A DNA stretch of 38,103 nucleotides from a virus. Both the position numbers and the translations under genes were made by a program. Shown one piece after another: positions 1 to 7,845 of this stretch. The stretch's first letter is position 1. Each line of letters starts with the position of its first letter. The notes under the pieces were generated by a model that did not search any database, was not told where the DNA came from, and saw only the letters and a list, made by a program, of their open reading frames with translations. The stretch covers positions 1 to 38,103 of IMG/VR virus record IMGVR_UViG_3300046809_000255, one strand, 5' to 3'.

Positions 1-8
1 CTCGAACT

Positions 9-1571
9 TTGAACAAAGCGCGCGCGGTCTATCGCGCACCGAGACTCCCCCAGAAGCTCCGACCAGCCTGGGAGACGCCCGATCCGGCCGGCATCCAGGG
101 CAGTTATGGGCCGCAGGTGATCGAGTGGGCGCGGCGGGAGCTCGGTCTGACGTTCGGTCCCTGGCAGGCGTACGTCATCCACAAGATGCTGCGCTACGAC
201 AAAGCGGGGGACCTGCTCCACCGGGATGCGCTGTTCAGCACCGGCCGCCAGAACGGCAAGAGCGTCATCGTCCGCTCCTTCTTCGGCTGGCTCCTCGATA
301 TCGGGCGGACGATCGGGCCATTCCGTGAGTGGAGCGAGATCCGATCGGCAGCCCACGACGGCATCCAGGCCCGCATCATCTACAAGGCCGTTTACAACGA
401 TCTCCGGGGCATCCCGCGTCTCACCAAGGGCCCTGAGCGCGCGCACGGCGAGAAGCTGGTGCGCCCACCGGTGCGTTTATCGCGCTATCTCGGCATCGAG
501 TCGGACAGCCTCTCGCTCGACACCCTCACCAGTGAGCCGGGCAGTGCTCGAGGCCATTCCATCGGGGCGCTTGCCTTCGACGAGGTGCTGACCCAGCGCG
601 ACAACGACATGATGGAAGCCGTCGAGCCGACGCAGTCCGCGCAGCGGAACGCACTCCTGCTCCTCACGTCCACGGCCGGGCACGCCGACAGCGTCGTACT
701 CCGCGGCTACTACGACCGGCTCCGGCGTCAGGCCACCGGTGACGAGAAGCCCGACCCGACCTTCTATGGCGTCTGGTGGGAGAGCGACATCCTCGACGTC
801 GGGTACACGGCGAGCGGCGAGCGGCGAGCGCTGAACGCCTCCGACTGGGCGCAGATCGGGCGGGCCAACCCCGGTCTCGGCGATGGCCACCTGGTCCGGG
901 CGGCCATCATGAAGGAGCATCGGAAGTGGCCCCGTGAGGGGTGGCAGCGCGAACGGCTCAATCACTTCGTCGACGTCGTCGCCGACAGCGCGCTGCCACC
1001 GGGTGCGTGGGCTGGCAACCGCGTCAGCGCCGGTCCGCTCGACGGGCTGACCGGTCCGTATGCACTCGGCGTGGACGTCCAACCGGGCTGGGAGCGGGCA
1101 ACGATCTGCGTCGCCGGGATCCGAGCCGACAACCGGGTTGGCGTGGAGGTGTATCGTGATCTGCGCAGGACAGGGGGCGAGCCGGTAACGGCAGCCCGCA
1201 TCATCGCCGATTGCGTCGGCTTTCCCGAGATCGATCAGGTGCTCGCAATCGCCTTCGATCAGGTTTCGGGTGCTGCACCTGCATTCCTGCGTCACCACGA
1301 AGAGACGGGCTTGCCCTGGGACGGGCTGAAGCCGGCCGAGATGGTGGCCGCCTGCATGGACGTCACCGAGCAGATCCTTGCCGGCACCCTGGCCGTCAAC
1401 GACCCCTTGCTCGATGCGCAGATCGCGCTCATCGCGAAGCGCCCCGTCGGCCAGGACGGCGCATTCCGCTTTTCACGCCAGGCAAGTACCGGCCCGATTG
1501 ACGCCGTGATGGCGATGACGCTCGCTGCTCACTCGATCAGCGAGTTCGGCACTGGGCCGCTGGTCGGATGA
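9..1571 (+). CDS. terL: Terminase large subunit (ATPase and nuclease)
   Basis: This is the DNA-packaging motor of a tailed phage. It uses ATP to pump DNA into the prohead and cuts concatemers. A terminase-type Walker A (GRQNGKS, residues 79-85) is followed by a Walker B (LAFDE, D191/E192) and the STAG coupling motif near 221. The C-terminal RNase H-like nuclease begins at YALGVDVQPG (D356) and ends with the conserved acidic PIDAVMAM stretch. At 520 residues it is full length for the family. The TTG start at 9 is chosen because, if the window is circular, an in-frame stop lies just upstream and a preceding frame ends in a TTGA overlap with it. The stop overlaps the portal start by 4 bp. No recognisable small terminase subunit lies beside it. 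Confidence 0.95.
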   Translation: MNKARAVYRAPRLPQKLRPAWETPDPAGIQGSYGPQVIEWARRELGLTFGPWQAYVIHKMLRYDKAGDLLHRDALFSTGRQNGKSVIVRSFFGWLLDIGRTIGPFREWSEIRSAAHDGIQARIIYKAVYNDLRGIPRLTKGPERAHGEKLVRPPVRLSRYLGIESDSLSLDTLTSEPGSARGHSIGALAFDEVLTQRDNDMMEAVEPTQSAQRNALLLLTSTAGHADSVVLRGYYDRLRRQATGDEKPDPTFYGVWWESDILDVGYTASGERRALNASDWAQIGRANPGLGDGHLVRAAIMKEHRKWPREGWQRERLNHFVDVVADSALPPGAWAGNRVSAGPLDGLTGPYALGVDVQPGWERATICVAGIRADNRVGVEVYRDLRRTGGEPVTAARIIADCVGFPEIDQVLAIAFDQVSGAAPAFLRHHEETGLPWDGLKPAEMVAACMDVTEQILAGTLAVNDPLLDAQIALIAKRPVGQDGAFRFSRQASTGPIDAVMAMTLAAHSISEFGTGPLVG

Positions 1572-2797
1572 ACCTCCGCAGCTTCTTCGGGGTTTCAGCC
1601 GTCAGTCAGCGCGACACGCTCACGACACCCGTGAACATGGTCGGGTTCCCAACGGACGGCGGGCTCATCTCGGGCGGCGTAACCGCCGGCACGGTGCTCT
1701 CGCTGTCGTCGGTCTGGCGCTGCGTGGACATCCTCTCGAACGGCGTCAGCCAGCTCGACTGGCGTGAGCGCCGCGGAACCCTGGACCTGCCGCTGTCGCG
1801 CCTGGTGGTCCGGCCACAGGCGCAACGAACGCGCCGGGAATGGGTCAGCCTGGTCGTCTCGACGCTTGCCCTGTTCGATGTCTGCTACCTGCTCAAGACC
1901 GGTGGCACCGACAGCGAAGGCGTGCCGCTCGGTCTCTGGTACCTCGACCCGACCATCGTCCAGCCCATGACGCAGGATCTGTTCACCCTGGCGTTCCTCC
2001 TGCCGCCGGAGTGGTTCTTCGTCGCCGGCGCCAAGGTGCACCGCGACCAGCTGGTGATCCTCCACCGCTCGCCGCAGCCGACCGTGTCCGACGCACTCGG
2101 GGGCATCATCCACCTGGCCCGCACCACGTTCGCAGCCGCCCTGGCGTCGGAGCGGTACGCGTCCAGGTACTGGCAGTCGGGCGGTTCACCCACGACGGTC
2201 CTCGAGACGGACCAGCGCCTGACGCAACCGCAGATCGACGACACGTCCGAGCGCTGGGCCGAGAAGCGCGCGCGAGGGCCGGACTACGCGCCGGTCCTCT
2301 CGGGCGGCCTCAAGGCTCGATCGTTCGGTGCCGACCCGACCTCGGAGTCGGCGGTGGAGGCACGCCGCGAGCTCGTCGCCGACATCGGCCGCTATTTCGG
2401 CATCCCCACTCGCATCCTCAACGCGCCCACGGGCGACAGCGAGACCTACAGCTCGACGCCGGCGGCCAACGGTGACCTGGTCCGTTACACGCTGCAGAAC
2501 TACATCGGTGCGCTCGAGGACGCCATCACCGACCAGCTGCCGGGCGGTCGGCGCATGGAGATGGACGTGCGGAAGCTGACCGCCGGAACGCAGTTCGAAC
2601 AGGCGCAGGCATACCAGCTGGCCACGGCAGGCCGGGCGTGGATGAAGCCTGAAGAGGTCCGCGACGACATCGGCCTGGCGCCGCTCGAGGACATCACCGA
2701 CCTCGAACCGCCCGTGAAGGTCACCGAGCGACTGAACGAGCCGCCGCCGACCGGCCCGGTCGGCACGGAGCCGCCGCAGCTGGGAGCCCTGCCATGA
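1568..2797 (+). CDS. Portal protein, HK97 type
   Basis: This is the dodecameric portal that forms the DNA channel and the docking site for the terminase and the connector. The 409 residues show the HK97-type pattern. An N-terminal segment with VLSLSSVWRCVDILSNGVSQ is followed by an alpha/beta core with KVHRDQLVILH and a C-terminal helical region containing FGIPTRILN and EDAITDQL. It starts in an ATGA overlap with terL and is followed by connector and capsid genes, the usual order. The Pro-rich tail (PPPTGPVGTEPPQ) is probably disordered. Confidence 0.93.
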   Translation: MNLRSFFGVSAVSQRDTLTTPVNMVGFPTDGGLISGGVTAGTVLSLSSVWRCVDILSNGVSQLDWRERRGTLDLPLSRLVVRPQAQRTRREWVSLVVSTLALFDVCYLLKTGGTDSEGVPLGLWYLDPTIVQPMTQDLFTLAFLLPPEWFFVAGAKVHRDQLVILHRSPQPTVSDALGGIIHLARTTFAAALASERYASRYWQSGGSPTTVLETDQRLTQPQIDDTSERWAEKRARGPDYAPVLSGGLKARSFGADPTSESAVEARRELVADIGRYFGIPTRILNAPTGDSETYSSTPAANGDLVRYTLQNYIGALEDAITDQLPGGRRMEMDVRKLTAGTQFEQAQAYQLATAGRAWMKPEEVRDDIGLAPLEDITDLEPPVKVTERLNEPPPTGPVGTEPPQLGALP

Positions 2798-2970
2798 CCG
2801 ACGCCGTATTCGTGAAGCCGTACCCGGGTCTGATCCTGCCCGACGTCCCACGCAGCGGCACACGGATCCCGAAGGCCCTCGCCGATTCATGGATAGCCAA
2901 CGGCCTTGTCGTGCAGATCACCGTCCCGACTCAGCCCATAGCCACCCCGACACCACGGAGGAAGCGATGA
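2794..2970 (+). CDS. Small head-module protein, 58 aa
   Basis: This short gene fills the gap between portal and capsid genes. It is linked by ATGA overlaps at both ends, which is the main evidence that it is translated. The sequence carries VKPYPGLILPDVPRSG and ends with a basic tail. The N-terminal pattern resembles the small phage proteins of the DUF2635 kind (PxPGLxxxD), but this is a by-eye similarity and the function is unknown. A small adaptor made with the head is plausible from position alone. Confidence 0.65.
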   Translation: MTDAVFVKPYPGLILPDVPRSGTRIPKALADSWIANGLVVQITVPTQPIATPTPRRKR

Positions 2971-3185
2971 CCAGCGACACCACCAAGGCCGACCAGAAGG
3001 CCGAGCTCGAGCGACAGGCGCACGTCATCGCGGCCGTCGACCGCGCCAATGCCGAGGAGCTGCCCGGCCTCGGCGATGACAACGGCGTGCCGAAGGAAGA
3101 GGCCGAGCCGAAGCCGTCCGGTGCGATCAGGTCGGTGACGACCGGCCCGGCGCGAACGACTGAACTCGCCAAGGAGCGACCCTGA
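2967..3185 (+). CDS. Small acidic head-module protein, 72 aa
   Basis: This is a charged protein of about 72 residues with a helical, Lys/Glu/Ala-rich N-terminal half (KADQKAELERQAHVIAAVDR) and a Pro/Glu-rich middle. It starts in an ATGA overlap with the previous gene, with CGGAGGAAG as ribosome binding site, and its TGA shares one base with the ATG of the protease-capsid gene. No family is recognised. Size, charge and position would suit a scaffold accessory or connector protein; this is inference. Confidence 0.6.
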   Translation: MTSDTTKADQKAELERQAHVIAAVDRANAEELPGLGDDNGVPKEEAEPKPSGAIRSVTTGPARTTELAKERP

Positions 3186-5101
3186 TGGCCACCCCCGACG
3201 CGATGTGCCTGCTCTGCAATCACTCATCCGGTTGCGACTGCGCGGACTGCACGTGCGCAAACCATCCGGTCGACGCGAACATGCCGGCAGCGCGTGATGT
3301 CGACTTCCGTCGCTTCCGGCACACCGAGGCGATGACCAGTGTCCGCCAGTCGGTGGACGACCCCCGGATCATCGAAGGCATCGCGCTTCCGTACGGCGTG
3401 CTATCAGGCCAGGTCGATCTTGACGGCCGCGGCGACATCGGCCAGGAGGTCCATTACCCGCACGCCGCCCGCTCGTCGGTCGCGTACTGGATGGGGCGCC
3501 AGGACGGGGCAAAGATGCCCTTCCGACCGCGCCATGGTGAGCGGCCTGTCGGCACTGTCCAGCTGCTCGAGGACACGCCGGATGGCGTGGCCTTCCGGGC
3601 ACGTATCCGCGCCACCCCGGAGGGGGACGCTTACCTCGCCGACGTTGCCGATGGGATCAACGGCGTGTCGGTCGAGTTTGGACCGGGTTCGGTCCGTTCG
3701 AGCCGGATGCGCGACGGAACCGTTGTGCACCGGGACATCAAGTTGCATGCCATCGCCGGCTCGGACATCCCGGCCTTCGATGGCGCTCGTGTCGCGCTCC
3801 GCGACATGGAAACCGACGCACCGCCGATCGAGGCGGCCCCCACCGAACCCGAAGGAGATCCCATCGTGTCCGAGACACTGAAGCCGACCGCGACCCCCGA
3901 GCCCGAGCCGGAGCCCACGCCAGAGGTGACCCCGCCGGTCCCTGGCGCGATCGTCATTCCTCCCGGCGCGACGACCGCGCCGCCGGCACCGGCCCCCGTG
4001 CCCGCCACCCCTGCCCAGCGGGACATGCTGGTCCAGGCCCGGGATTCGACCGATCCGTCCATCCGCGATGCGGCCGAGCGGCTCGGGGTGCTGCTCCAGA
4101 TGCAGGGCCACGCCCCCATCCGGATCACCGCCCAGCCCTCCACCTACAGCCGGGACTCGGGGAACAGCTTCCTGCGAGACCTCCAGGCGGCTCGCCAAGG
4201 CAACAGCGCGGCGATGGACCGCCAGGCGCGCCACCAGGCGCACCTCACCGATATCGCCGTCAACATCGAGCGCGCCGGCGACCTGCTCCAGTCGGAGATC
4301 CCGGGCGCGCTGCCCAACGACTACCTGCCGGGGCTGCTCACTCCGCGCATCCTGAAGGGCCGCCCGATGGGCAGCTTCTTCGCCCGCATCCCGATCGCCG
4401 ATTCCCGGCCGCGCATCTTCGCCAAGGTGACGACCTCGAGCTCGGTCGCGGTGCAGTCGGCAGAAGGCGCCGCGCTGACGGCGACGGACATCGCGACCAC
4501 CGCCGTCACGGCGACGCCGCTCATGTACGGCACGTACATCGACGTGTCCCGCCAGGTCATCGACTCGGCCGACCCCGGTGCCGAGGGGATGGTCATGCAG
4601 GACCTCCAGGAGGCGTACGCGCAGGCATCCGAGACGGTCATCAAGACCGCCGTCGAGGCTGGCGCGTCGGCCTCGGGCACGGCGATCACAGCGGCGACCC
4701 CGTACGCGGGCGTCCTCGGCAACGTGGTCAAGTACTACGCCACCCGGTTCAAGCCGGCACAGGGCGCGTTCATTCCGTCGGCCCTGTATGCGGTCCTCCT
4801 GGCGCAGGGCGACTCGACGGGCCGACCGTTCCTGCCCATGACCGGCTCGATGAACTCGGACGGCTCGGTCCAGCCGGGCGCGATCCAGGCCGACGTCCTC
4901 GGGGCAGCCACCCGGCTCTCGTACGCCTCCACCGCCAATGTGTGCGTCTTCGCGGTGCCGACCGACTACGTGATCTACGAGTCGTCGATTGCGACGTTCT
5001 CGTATGACCAGGTGGTCGGGCCGCAGGCCGTGCGCATCGGCCTGTGGGCGTACCTAGTCGTCGGTACCCGCCTCGGCGGGCTCTCGGTCACAGCCGCGTA
5101 A
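3185..5101 (+). CDS. Fused prohead protease and major capsid protein
   Basis: One 638-residue frame joins two proteins that are usually separate. Residues 38-215 match an HK97-family prohead protease (S78/U35), with PFRPRHGERPVGTV (H117) and GINGVSVEFGP (S162) as likely catalytic His and Ser. Residues 228-320 form a Pro/Glu-rich linker and delta-like region. The rest is an HK97-fold capsid protein, with LLTPRILKGRPMGSFFARIP leading into the E-loop region and EGMVMQDLQEAYAQASE the spine helix. The N-terminus (residues 8-24) holds six cysteines in a CxxC-x5-CxCxxCxC pattern, unexpected for a protease. A strong ribosome binding site and GTG at 3866 could also give free capsid protein. A decoration-type gene follows after a strong hairpin. 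Confidence 0.9.
   Translation: MATPDAMCLLCNHSSGCDCADCTCANHPVDANMPAARDVDFRRFRHTEAMTSVRQSVDDPRIIEGIALPYGVLSGQVDLDGRGDIGQEVHYPHAARSSVAYWMGRQDGAKMPFRPRHGERPVGTVQLLEDTPDGVAFRARIRATPEGDAYLADVADGINGVSVEFGPGSVRSSRMRDGTVVHRDIKLHAIAGSDIPAFDGARVALRDMETDAPPIEAAPTEPEGDPIVSETLKPTATPEPEPEPTPEVTPPVPGAIVIPPGATTAPPAPAPVPATPAQRDMLVQARDSTDPSIRDAAERLGVLLQMQGHAPIRITAQPSTYSRDSGNSFLRDLQAARQGNSAAMDRQARHQAHLTDIAVNIERAGDLLQSEIPGALPNDYLPGLLTPRILKGRPMGSFFARIPIADSRPRIFAKVTTSSSVAVQSAEGAALTATDIATTAVTATPLMYGTYIDVSRQVIDSADPGAEGMVMQDLQEAYAQASETVIKTAVEAGASASGTAITAATPYAGVLGNVVKYYATRFKPAQGAFIPSALYAVLLAQGDSTGRPFLPMTGSMNSDGSVQPGAIQADVLGAATRLSYASTANVCVFAVPTDYVIYESSIATFSYDQVVGPQAVRIGLWAYLVVGTRLGGLSVTAA
3852..3868 (+). promoter_or_regulatory. 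Internal ribosome binding site and GTG start for free capsid protein
   Basis: AAGGAG lies 8 bases before GTG 3866, in frame with the fusion gene at residue 228. This is exactly where the protease domain ends and the linker begins. It is a better ribosome binding site than the one before the full-length start. Initiation here would give a 411-residue protein of ordinary capsid size, so the gene could make much capsid and little protease-capsid fusion. The sequence shows the site; its use is inferred. Confidence 0.6.
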
Positions 5102-5111
5102 CAGCGGTCCA

Positions 5112-5145
5112 GTGGGCGGGGAGGAACCCCCACCTCCCCGCCCAC
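5112..5145 (+). terminator. Strong hairpin directly after the capsid gene
   Basis: GTGGGCGGGGAGG and CCTCCCCGCCCAC form a perfect 13-bp stem with an 8-base loop, 10 bases after the capsid stop and ahead of the next ribosome binding site. There is no T-run after it, so it is more likely a leaky attenuator or mRNA stabiliser that keeps capsid expression high than a full terminator. Confidence 0.7.
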
Positions 5146-5162
5146 GATGAAAGGGAACCGAG

Positions 5163-5531
5163 ATGGCAACGATCGCCGCGCCAGGTAGCCTCCAGGCCGC
5201 ACAGACCGGCAACGCCGACAGCACGAACACGATCCAGGACACGAAAGCCAGCTTCGTCGACACGGGGCGACCGGCGACCATCCGGATCGTGTCGACGATC
5301 GGTGCGACCCCGACCGTCACCGTCCAGATCCTGGGGAGCGTCGACGGGACCACCTTCACAAAGGTGCCCTATGCGCTGTCGGGTACGCCGACCGTCTACA
5401 CCACGGCGGACATCACGATCACGACGGCCACCACCGTGTACTACCGGCTCCAGCCGGGGCGGTCCGAGCAGTTCTACAAGCTCAACATGGCCGCCAACAC
5501 GAACGTGACCCTCACCTCGGATTACTTCTGA
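5163..5531 (+). CDS. Probable capsid decoration or beta-rich head protein, 122 aa
   Basis: This 122-residue protein is rich in Thr, Val and Ser. It is built of alternating beta strands (RPATIRIVSTIGATPTVTVQ, TVYYRLQPGRSEQFYKLNM), suggesting a single beta-sandwich. It lies right after the capsid gene and before the first connector, the usual place for a head decoration protein. A ribosome binding site (AAAGGGAA) precedes the ATG. No specific family is recognised; a spike or tail-like beta domain is the alternative. Confidence 0.6.
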   Translation: MATIAAPGSLQAAQTGNADSTNTIQDTKASFVDTGRPATIRIVSTIGATPTVTVQILGSVDGTTFTKVPYALSGTPTVYTTADITITTATTVYYRLQPGRSEQFYKLNMAANTNVTLTSDYF

Positions 5532-5532
5532 G

Positions 5533-6129
5533 ATGACCCAACCCCTGCTCTGTTCGATCGCCGACGTGAAGGCCCGAGCGGCCGTCTCGATTAGCGACCC
5601 GGCGCTGACCGCCCTAGTCACCGCCATTAGCGACGAGATCGAGGACTACTGCGGTGCGTGGCTCGCGCCTCGACCTGCGCTGACCCTCCTCTTCGACGTC
5701 GAACAGACGGGGTGCCTGCTCCGCATGCGACTCGCCAACCGGGCGCTCAACCTGCGTACCCTGTCCGCTCTCGGCACGGCTGTCGTGGGCCAACCCGAGA
5801 GCGGCGGGGTCTATACCACGGTGCCCCTGGCGAGCGCACTGGTACGCCCCAGAGCGACCGATGACGTCCAGGCCAACAGCATCGTCCTGGTGGCGCCCTA
5901 CGTCTTCACGAAAGGGTTCAACACCGTGCAGGCGACGGGTGACTTCGGTCCCGCCGTCGTACCGCCGAAGGTCCAGGAGATCGCCATCCAGCTGGCGATG
6001 TACGGGCTGTCGAACAGCCAGAACCTGTCCGCCGAGTCGGGTACACAGTGGAGCCTGGCGTACGCGGGCGGCACTGCTCGAGCCGACATCTTCTCGGGCC
6101 TTGACGACCTGGCGTTCCTGCCGGTATGA
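5533..6129 (+). CDS. Head-tail connector protein (HK97 gp6-like)
   Basis: This 198-residue protein begins with CSIADVKARAAVSISDPALT and continues into a helical segment (ALVTAISDEIEDYCGAWLAP), the pattern of the HK97 gp6/SPP1 gp15 adaptor that binds under the portal. The C-terminal half has a further helical pair (PPKVQEIAIQLAMYGL). Its place between capsid and tail-completion genes supports this. The stop overlaps the next start by 4 bp. Adaptor role is inferred from fold pattern and order. Confidence 0.72.
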   Translation: MTQPLLCSIADVKARAAVSISDPALTALVTAISDEIEDYCGAWLAPRPALTLLFDVEQTGCLLRMRLANRALNLRTLSALGTAVVGQPESGGVYTTVPLASALVRPRATDDVQANSIVLVAPYVFTKGFNTVQATGDFGPAVVPPKVQEIAIQLAMYGLSNSQNLSAESGTQWSLAYAGGTARADIFSGLDDLAFLPV

Positions 6130-6560
6130 GCAGCTACACGCTGCAGCCGGTCGTGAGCGCGGGCGCAGCGCTCATCGTCCTACCTTCGGGGGTCGCACTC
6201 GATCCCAACTTGGGCGTGCAGCCGATCGTCTGGCAGGCGGTCGACATGCTCTACGGCTGGCCGCTCACCCAGGACCTGATCGGTATCGACACGGGCGGCG
6301 GGAACCGGGCCGACTTCATCATCCGCTTCGCCTTCTGCCGCCTGAACCAGGGCGAGGCGGCGCGACGCCAACGCCAGGGGGCCATCTCGACCCTTATCGA
6401 CGCCGGGGTCGATGCGATCGTTCACGCCTTCGTCACGAACCGCACGTCCGCGTCCTGGGACTGGGTGCACCCCGGTCATATCGAATACGACGCCGTCCAG
6501 GCGCACGACGTCCGGGGCGCCTACGTCGACGTCGCGGGCTATCGCATCCTCAACGACTGA
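6126..6560 (+). CDS. Tail terminator-like or head-closure protein, 144 aa
   Basis: This 144-residue alpha/beta protein lies between the adaptor and the tail tube gene, where the tail terminator (gpU-like) is usually coded. It has mixed strands and a helix-rich middle (GAISTLIDAGVDAIVHAFVT), then a beta segment ending in YVDVAGYRILND. The closing strand is typical of tail-completion proteins. No conserved signature allows a firm name. It starts in an ATGA overlap. Confidence 0.5.
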   Translation: MSSYTLQPVVSAGAALIVLPSGVALDPNLGVQPIVWQAVDMLYGWPLTQDLIGIDTGGGNRADFIIRFAFCRLNQGEAARRQRQGAISTLIDAGVDAIVHAFVTNRTSASWDWVHPGHIEYDAVQAHDVRGAYVDVAGYRILND

Positions 6561-6575
6561 GCAAGGAGATCGACC

Positions 6576-6764
6576 GTGGAGCACCTCACCCGCCAGGCCG
6601 AACCGGGTACCGAGATCAGCTGGACCGACTCATCAGGGAACTCGCGCCGCCTGGTGGCCGACTCCAAGGGCCGGGTGACGGTCGGTGACGAAGAGGAGGC
6701 CGCGCAGACGGCCGACCTTCCTGTGTTCCGCGACAAGCCGGCTGCCCCGGCGAAGGAGGACTGA
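6576..6764 (+). CDS. Small head-tail region protein, 62 aa
   Basis: This is a short acidic protein started at GTG 6576 with a good ribosome binding site (AAGGAG). The first half (WTDSSGNSRRLVADSKGRVT) looks like a small beta meander and the second half is Glu/Ala/Pro-rich and probably unstructured. It sits 4 bases before the tail tube gene. No family is recognised. Confidence 0.6.
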   Translation: MEHLTRQAEPGTEISWTDSSGNSRRLVADSKGRVTVGDEEEAAQTADLPVFRDKPAAPAKED

Positions 6765-6767
6765 GCC

Positions 6768-7784
6768 GTGCCCACGTATCGCCAGAACGACACCATCATC
6801 GGGATCGGCAAGCAGTCGGCGAAGGGCACGCCGCAGACGACTCCCGACGTCCAGCTGTGGCTCGCCGCCAACTCGGTCATCGCACCGGACATCGTCAAGA
6901 ACGACATCGTCGAGACGCACGGCTCGCCGATCCCGCTGGACGCGTTCATCTCATCGATCGAGGGCAAGGGCGACACGGCGCACTACGTCATGCCCATCTC
7001 GATCGGCTATCTCCTGAACGCCATCCTCGGGCGCGACACGAAGACGGGCGCGGGCGACCCCTGGACGCACACGATCGACTGGGGCGCGGCCCCCGGCCCG
7101 GTGGCTCAGCCGTACTACACCATCCTGGTGTCGAGCTTCGGCTCGCTGTACCAGATGTACGTGGACTGCCGCCTCAGCCACCTCAAGATCGAGGGCAAGA
7201 GCCACGAGATGCTGATCGCCACGGCAACTTGGGCCGGCGGCGTGCCGCAGTTCAAGACCAGCACCACGCTCGTGGCTGCATCGGTCGAGAAGGCCAACCG
7301 CACGCGGTTCGCGGACGGCACCGCGACGCTGAAGTTCGGCGGCTCGGCGATCCCGCTACCGAGTTCGTTCACGTTCGACATCGACCGGGCGCTCTACGTC
7401 CCGGACAGCGACATGGTCACGCCCGCGGACACGATCTACGGGGTGATGGGCGCGAGCATGAACTTCGTCTACACGCCGAGTTCGCACGACATCTTCCTCA
7501 ACACCGTCTACGGCGGAAGCTCGCCGAGCGACGCGGCGGCGGTCACGACGACACCGTACGAGCCCGGTAGCGGCATCGACTTCAAGTTCACGCCGGTCGC
7601 GGCGACGCGCTCGCTCCAACTCCTGATGCCCCGCGTCCAGGTGGACCCGTTCGCGGACCAGCCGGACACCACAGCGCAGGCGCTCATGCGCACGGTCAAC
7701 GTCAACAGTTACGGCGTGGCTGCCGGGTCCGGCACGTCGCCGATCTCGGCGGTCGTGCTCAACGGTCAAACGCTCGCGTATTGA
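6768..7784 (+). CDS. Major tail tube protein
   Basis: This 338-residue protein has the pattern of phage tail tube subunits: an N-terminal arm (GIGKQSAKGTPQTTPDVQL), a beta-rich core with FKTSTTLVAAS and PSSFTFDIDRALYVPDSD, and a C-terminal strand ending in AVVLNGQTLAY. It polymerises into hexameric rings around the tape measure. It is placed between the terminator-like gene and the tail chaperones, as in most siphoviruses. It starts at GTG with AAGGAGGA just upstream, one of the strongest ribosome binding sites in the head-tail operon, fitting a highly made structural protein. Confidence 0.85.
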   Translation: MPTYRQNDTIIGIGKQSAKGTPQTTPDVQLWLAANSVIAPDIVKNDIVETHGSPIPLDAFISSIEGKGDTAHYVMPISIGYLLNAILGRDTKTGAGDPWTHTIDWGAAPGPVAQPYYTILVSSFGSLYQMYVDCRLSHLKIEGKSHEMLIATATWAGGVPQFKTSTTLVAASVEKANRTRFADGTATLKFGGSAIPLPSSFTFDIDRALYVPDSDMVTPADTIYGVMGASMNFVYTPSSHDIFLNTVYGGSSPSDAAAVTTTPYEPGSGIDFKFTPVAATRSLQLLMPRVQVDPFADQPDTTAQALMRTVNVNSYGVAAGSGTSPISAVVLNGQTLAY

Positions 7785-7812
7785 GCCACACCACAAAGAA
7801 GAGAGGCCGACC

Positions 7813-7845
7813 GTGAGAAAGAACCGACAGCCGAGGGTTGGCTAG
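7813..7845 (+). CDS. Possible 10-codon leader ORF before the tail chaperone
   Basis: A GTG at 7813 with an upstream AGAGAGG opens a 10-codon frame that ends at TAG 7843-7845, overlapping the TTG start of the chaperone gene at 7838. The chaperone start has no well-spaced ribosome binding site of its own. Ribosomes finishing this mini-ORF could restart on it. Alternatively, the two are one gene split by a sequencing indel. Confidence 0.3.
   Translation: MRKNRQPRVG

Noticed and set aside
477-1298. Open frame of 273 codons opposite terL
   Set aside because: Shadow of the terminase gene, which holds all expected ATPase and nuclease motifs.
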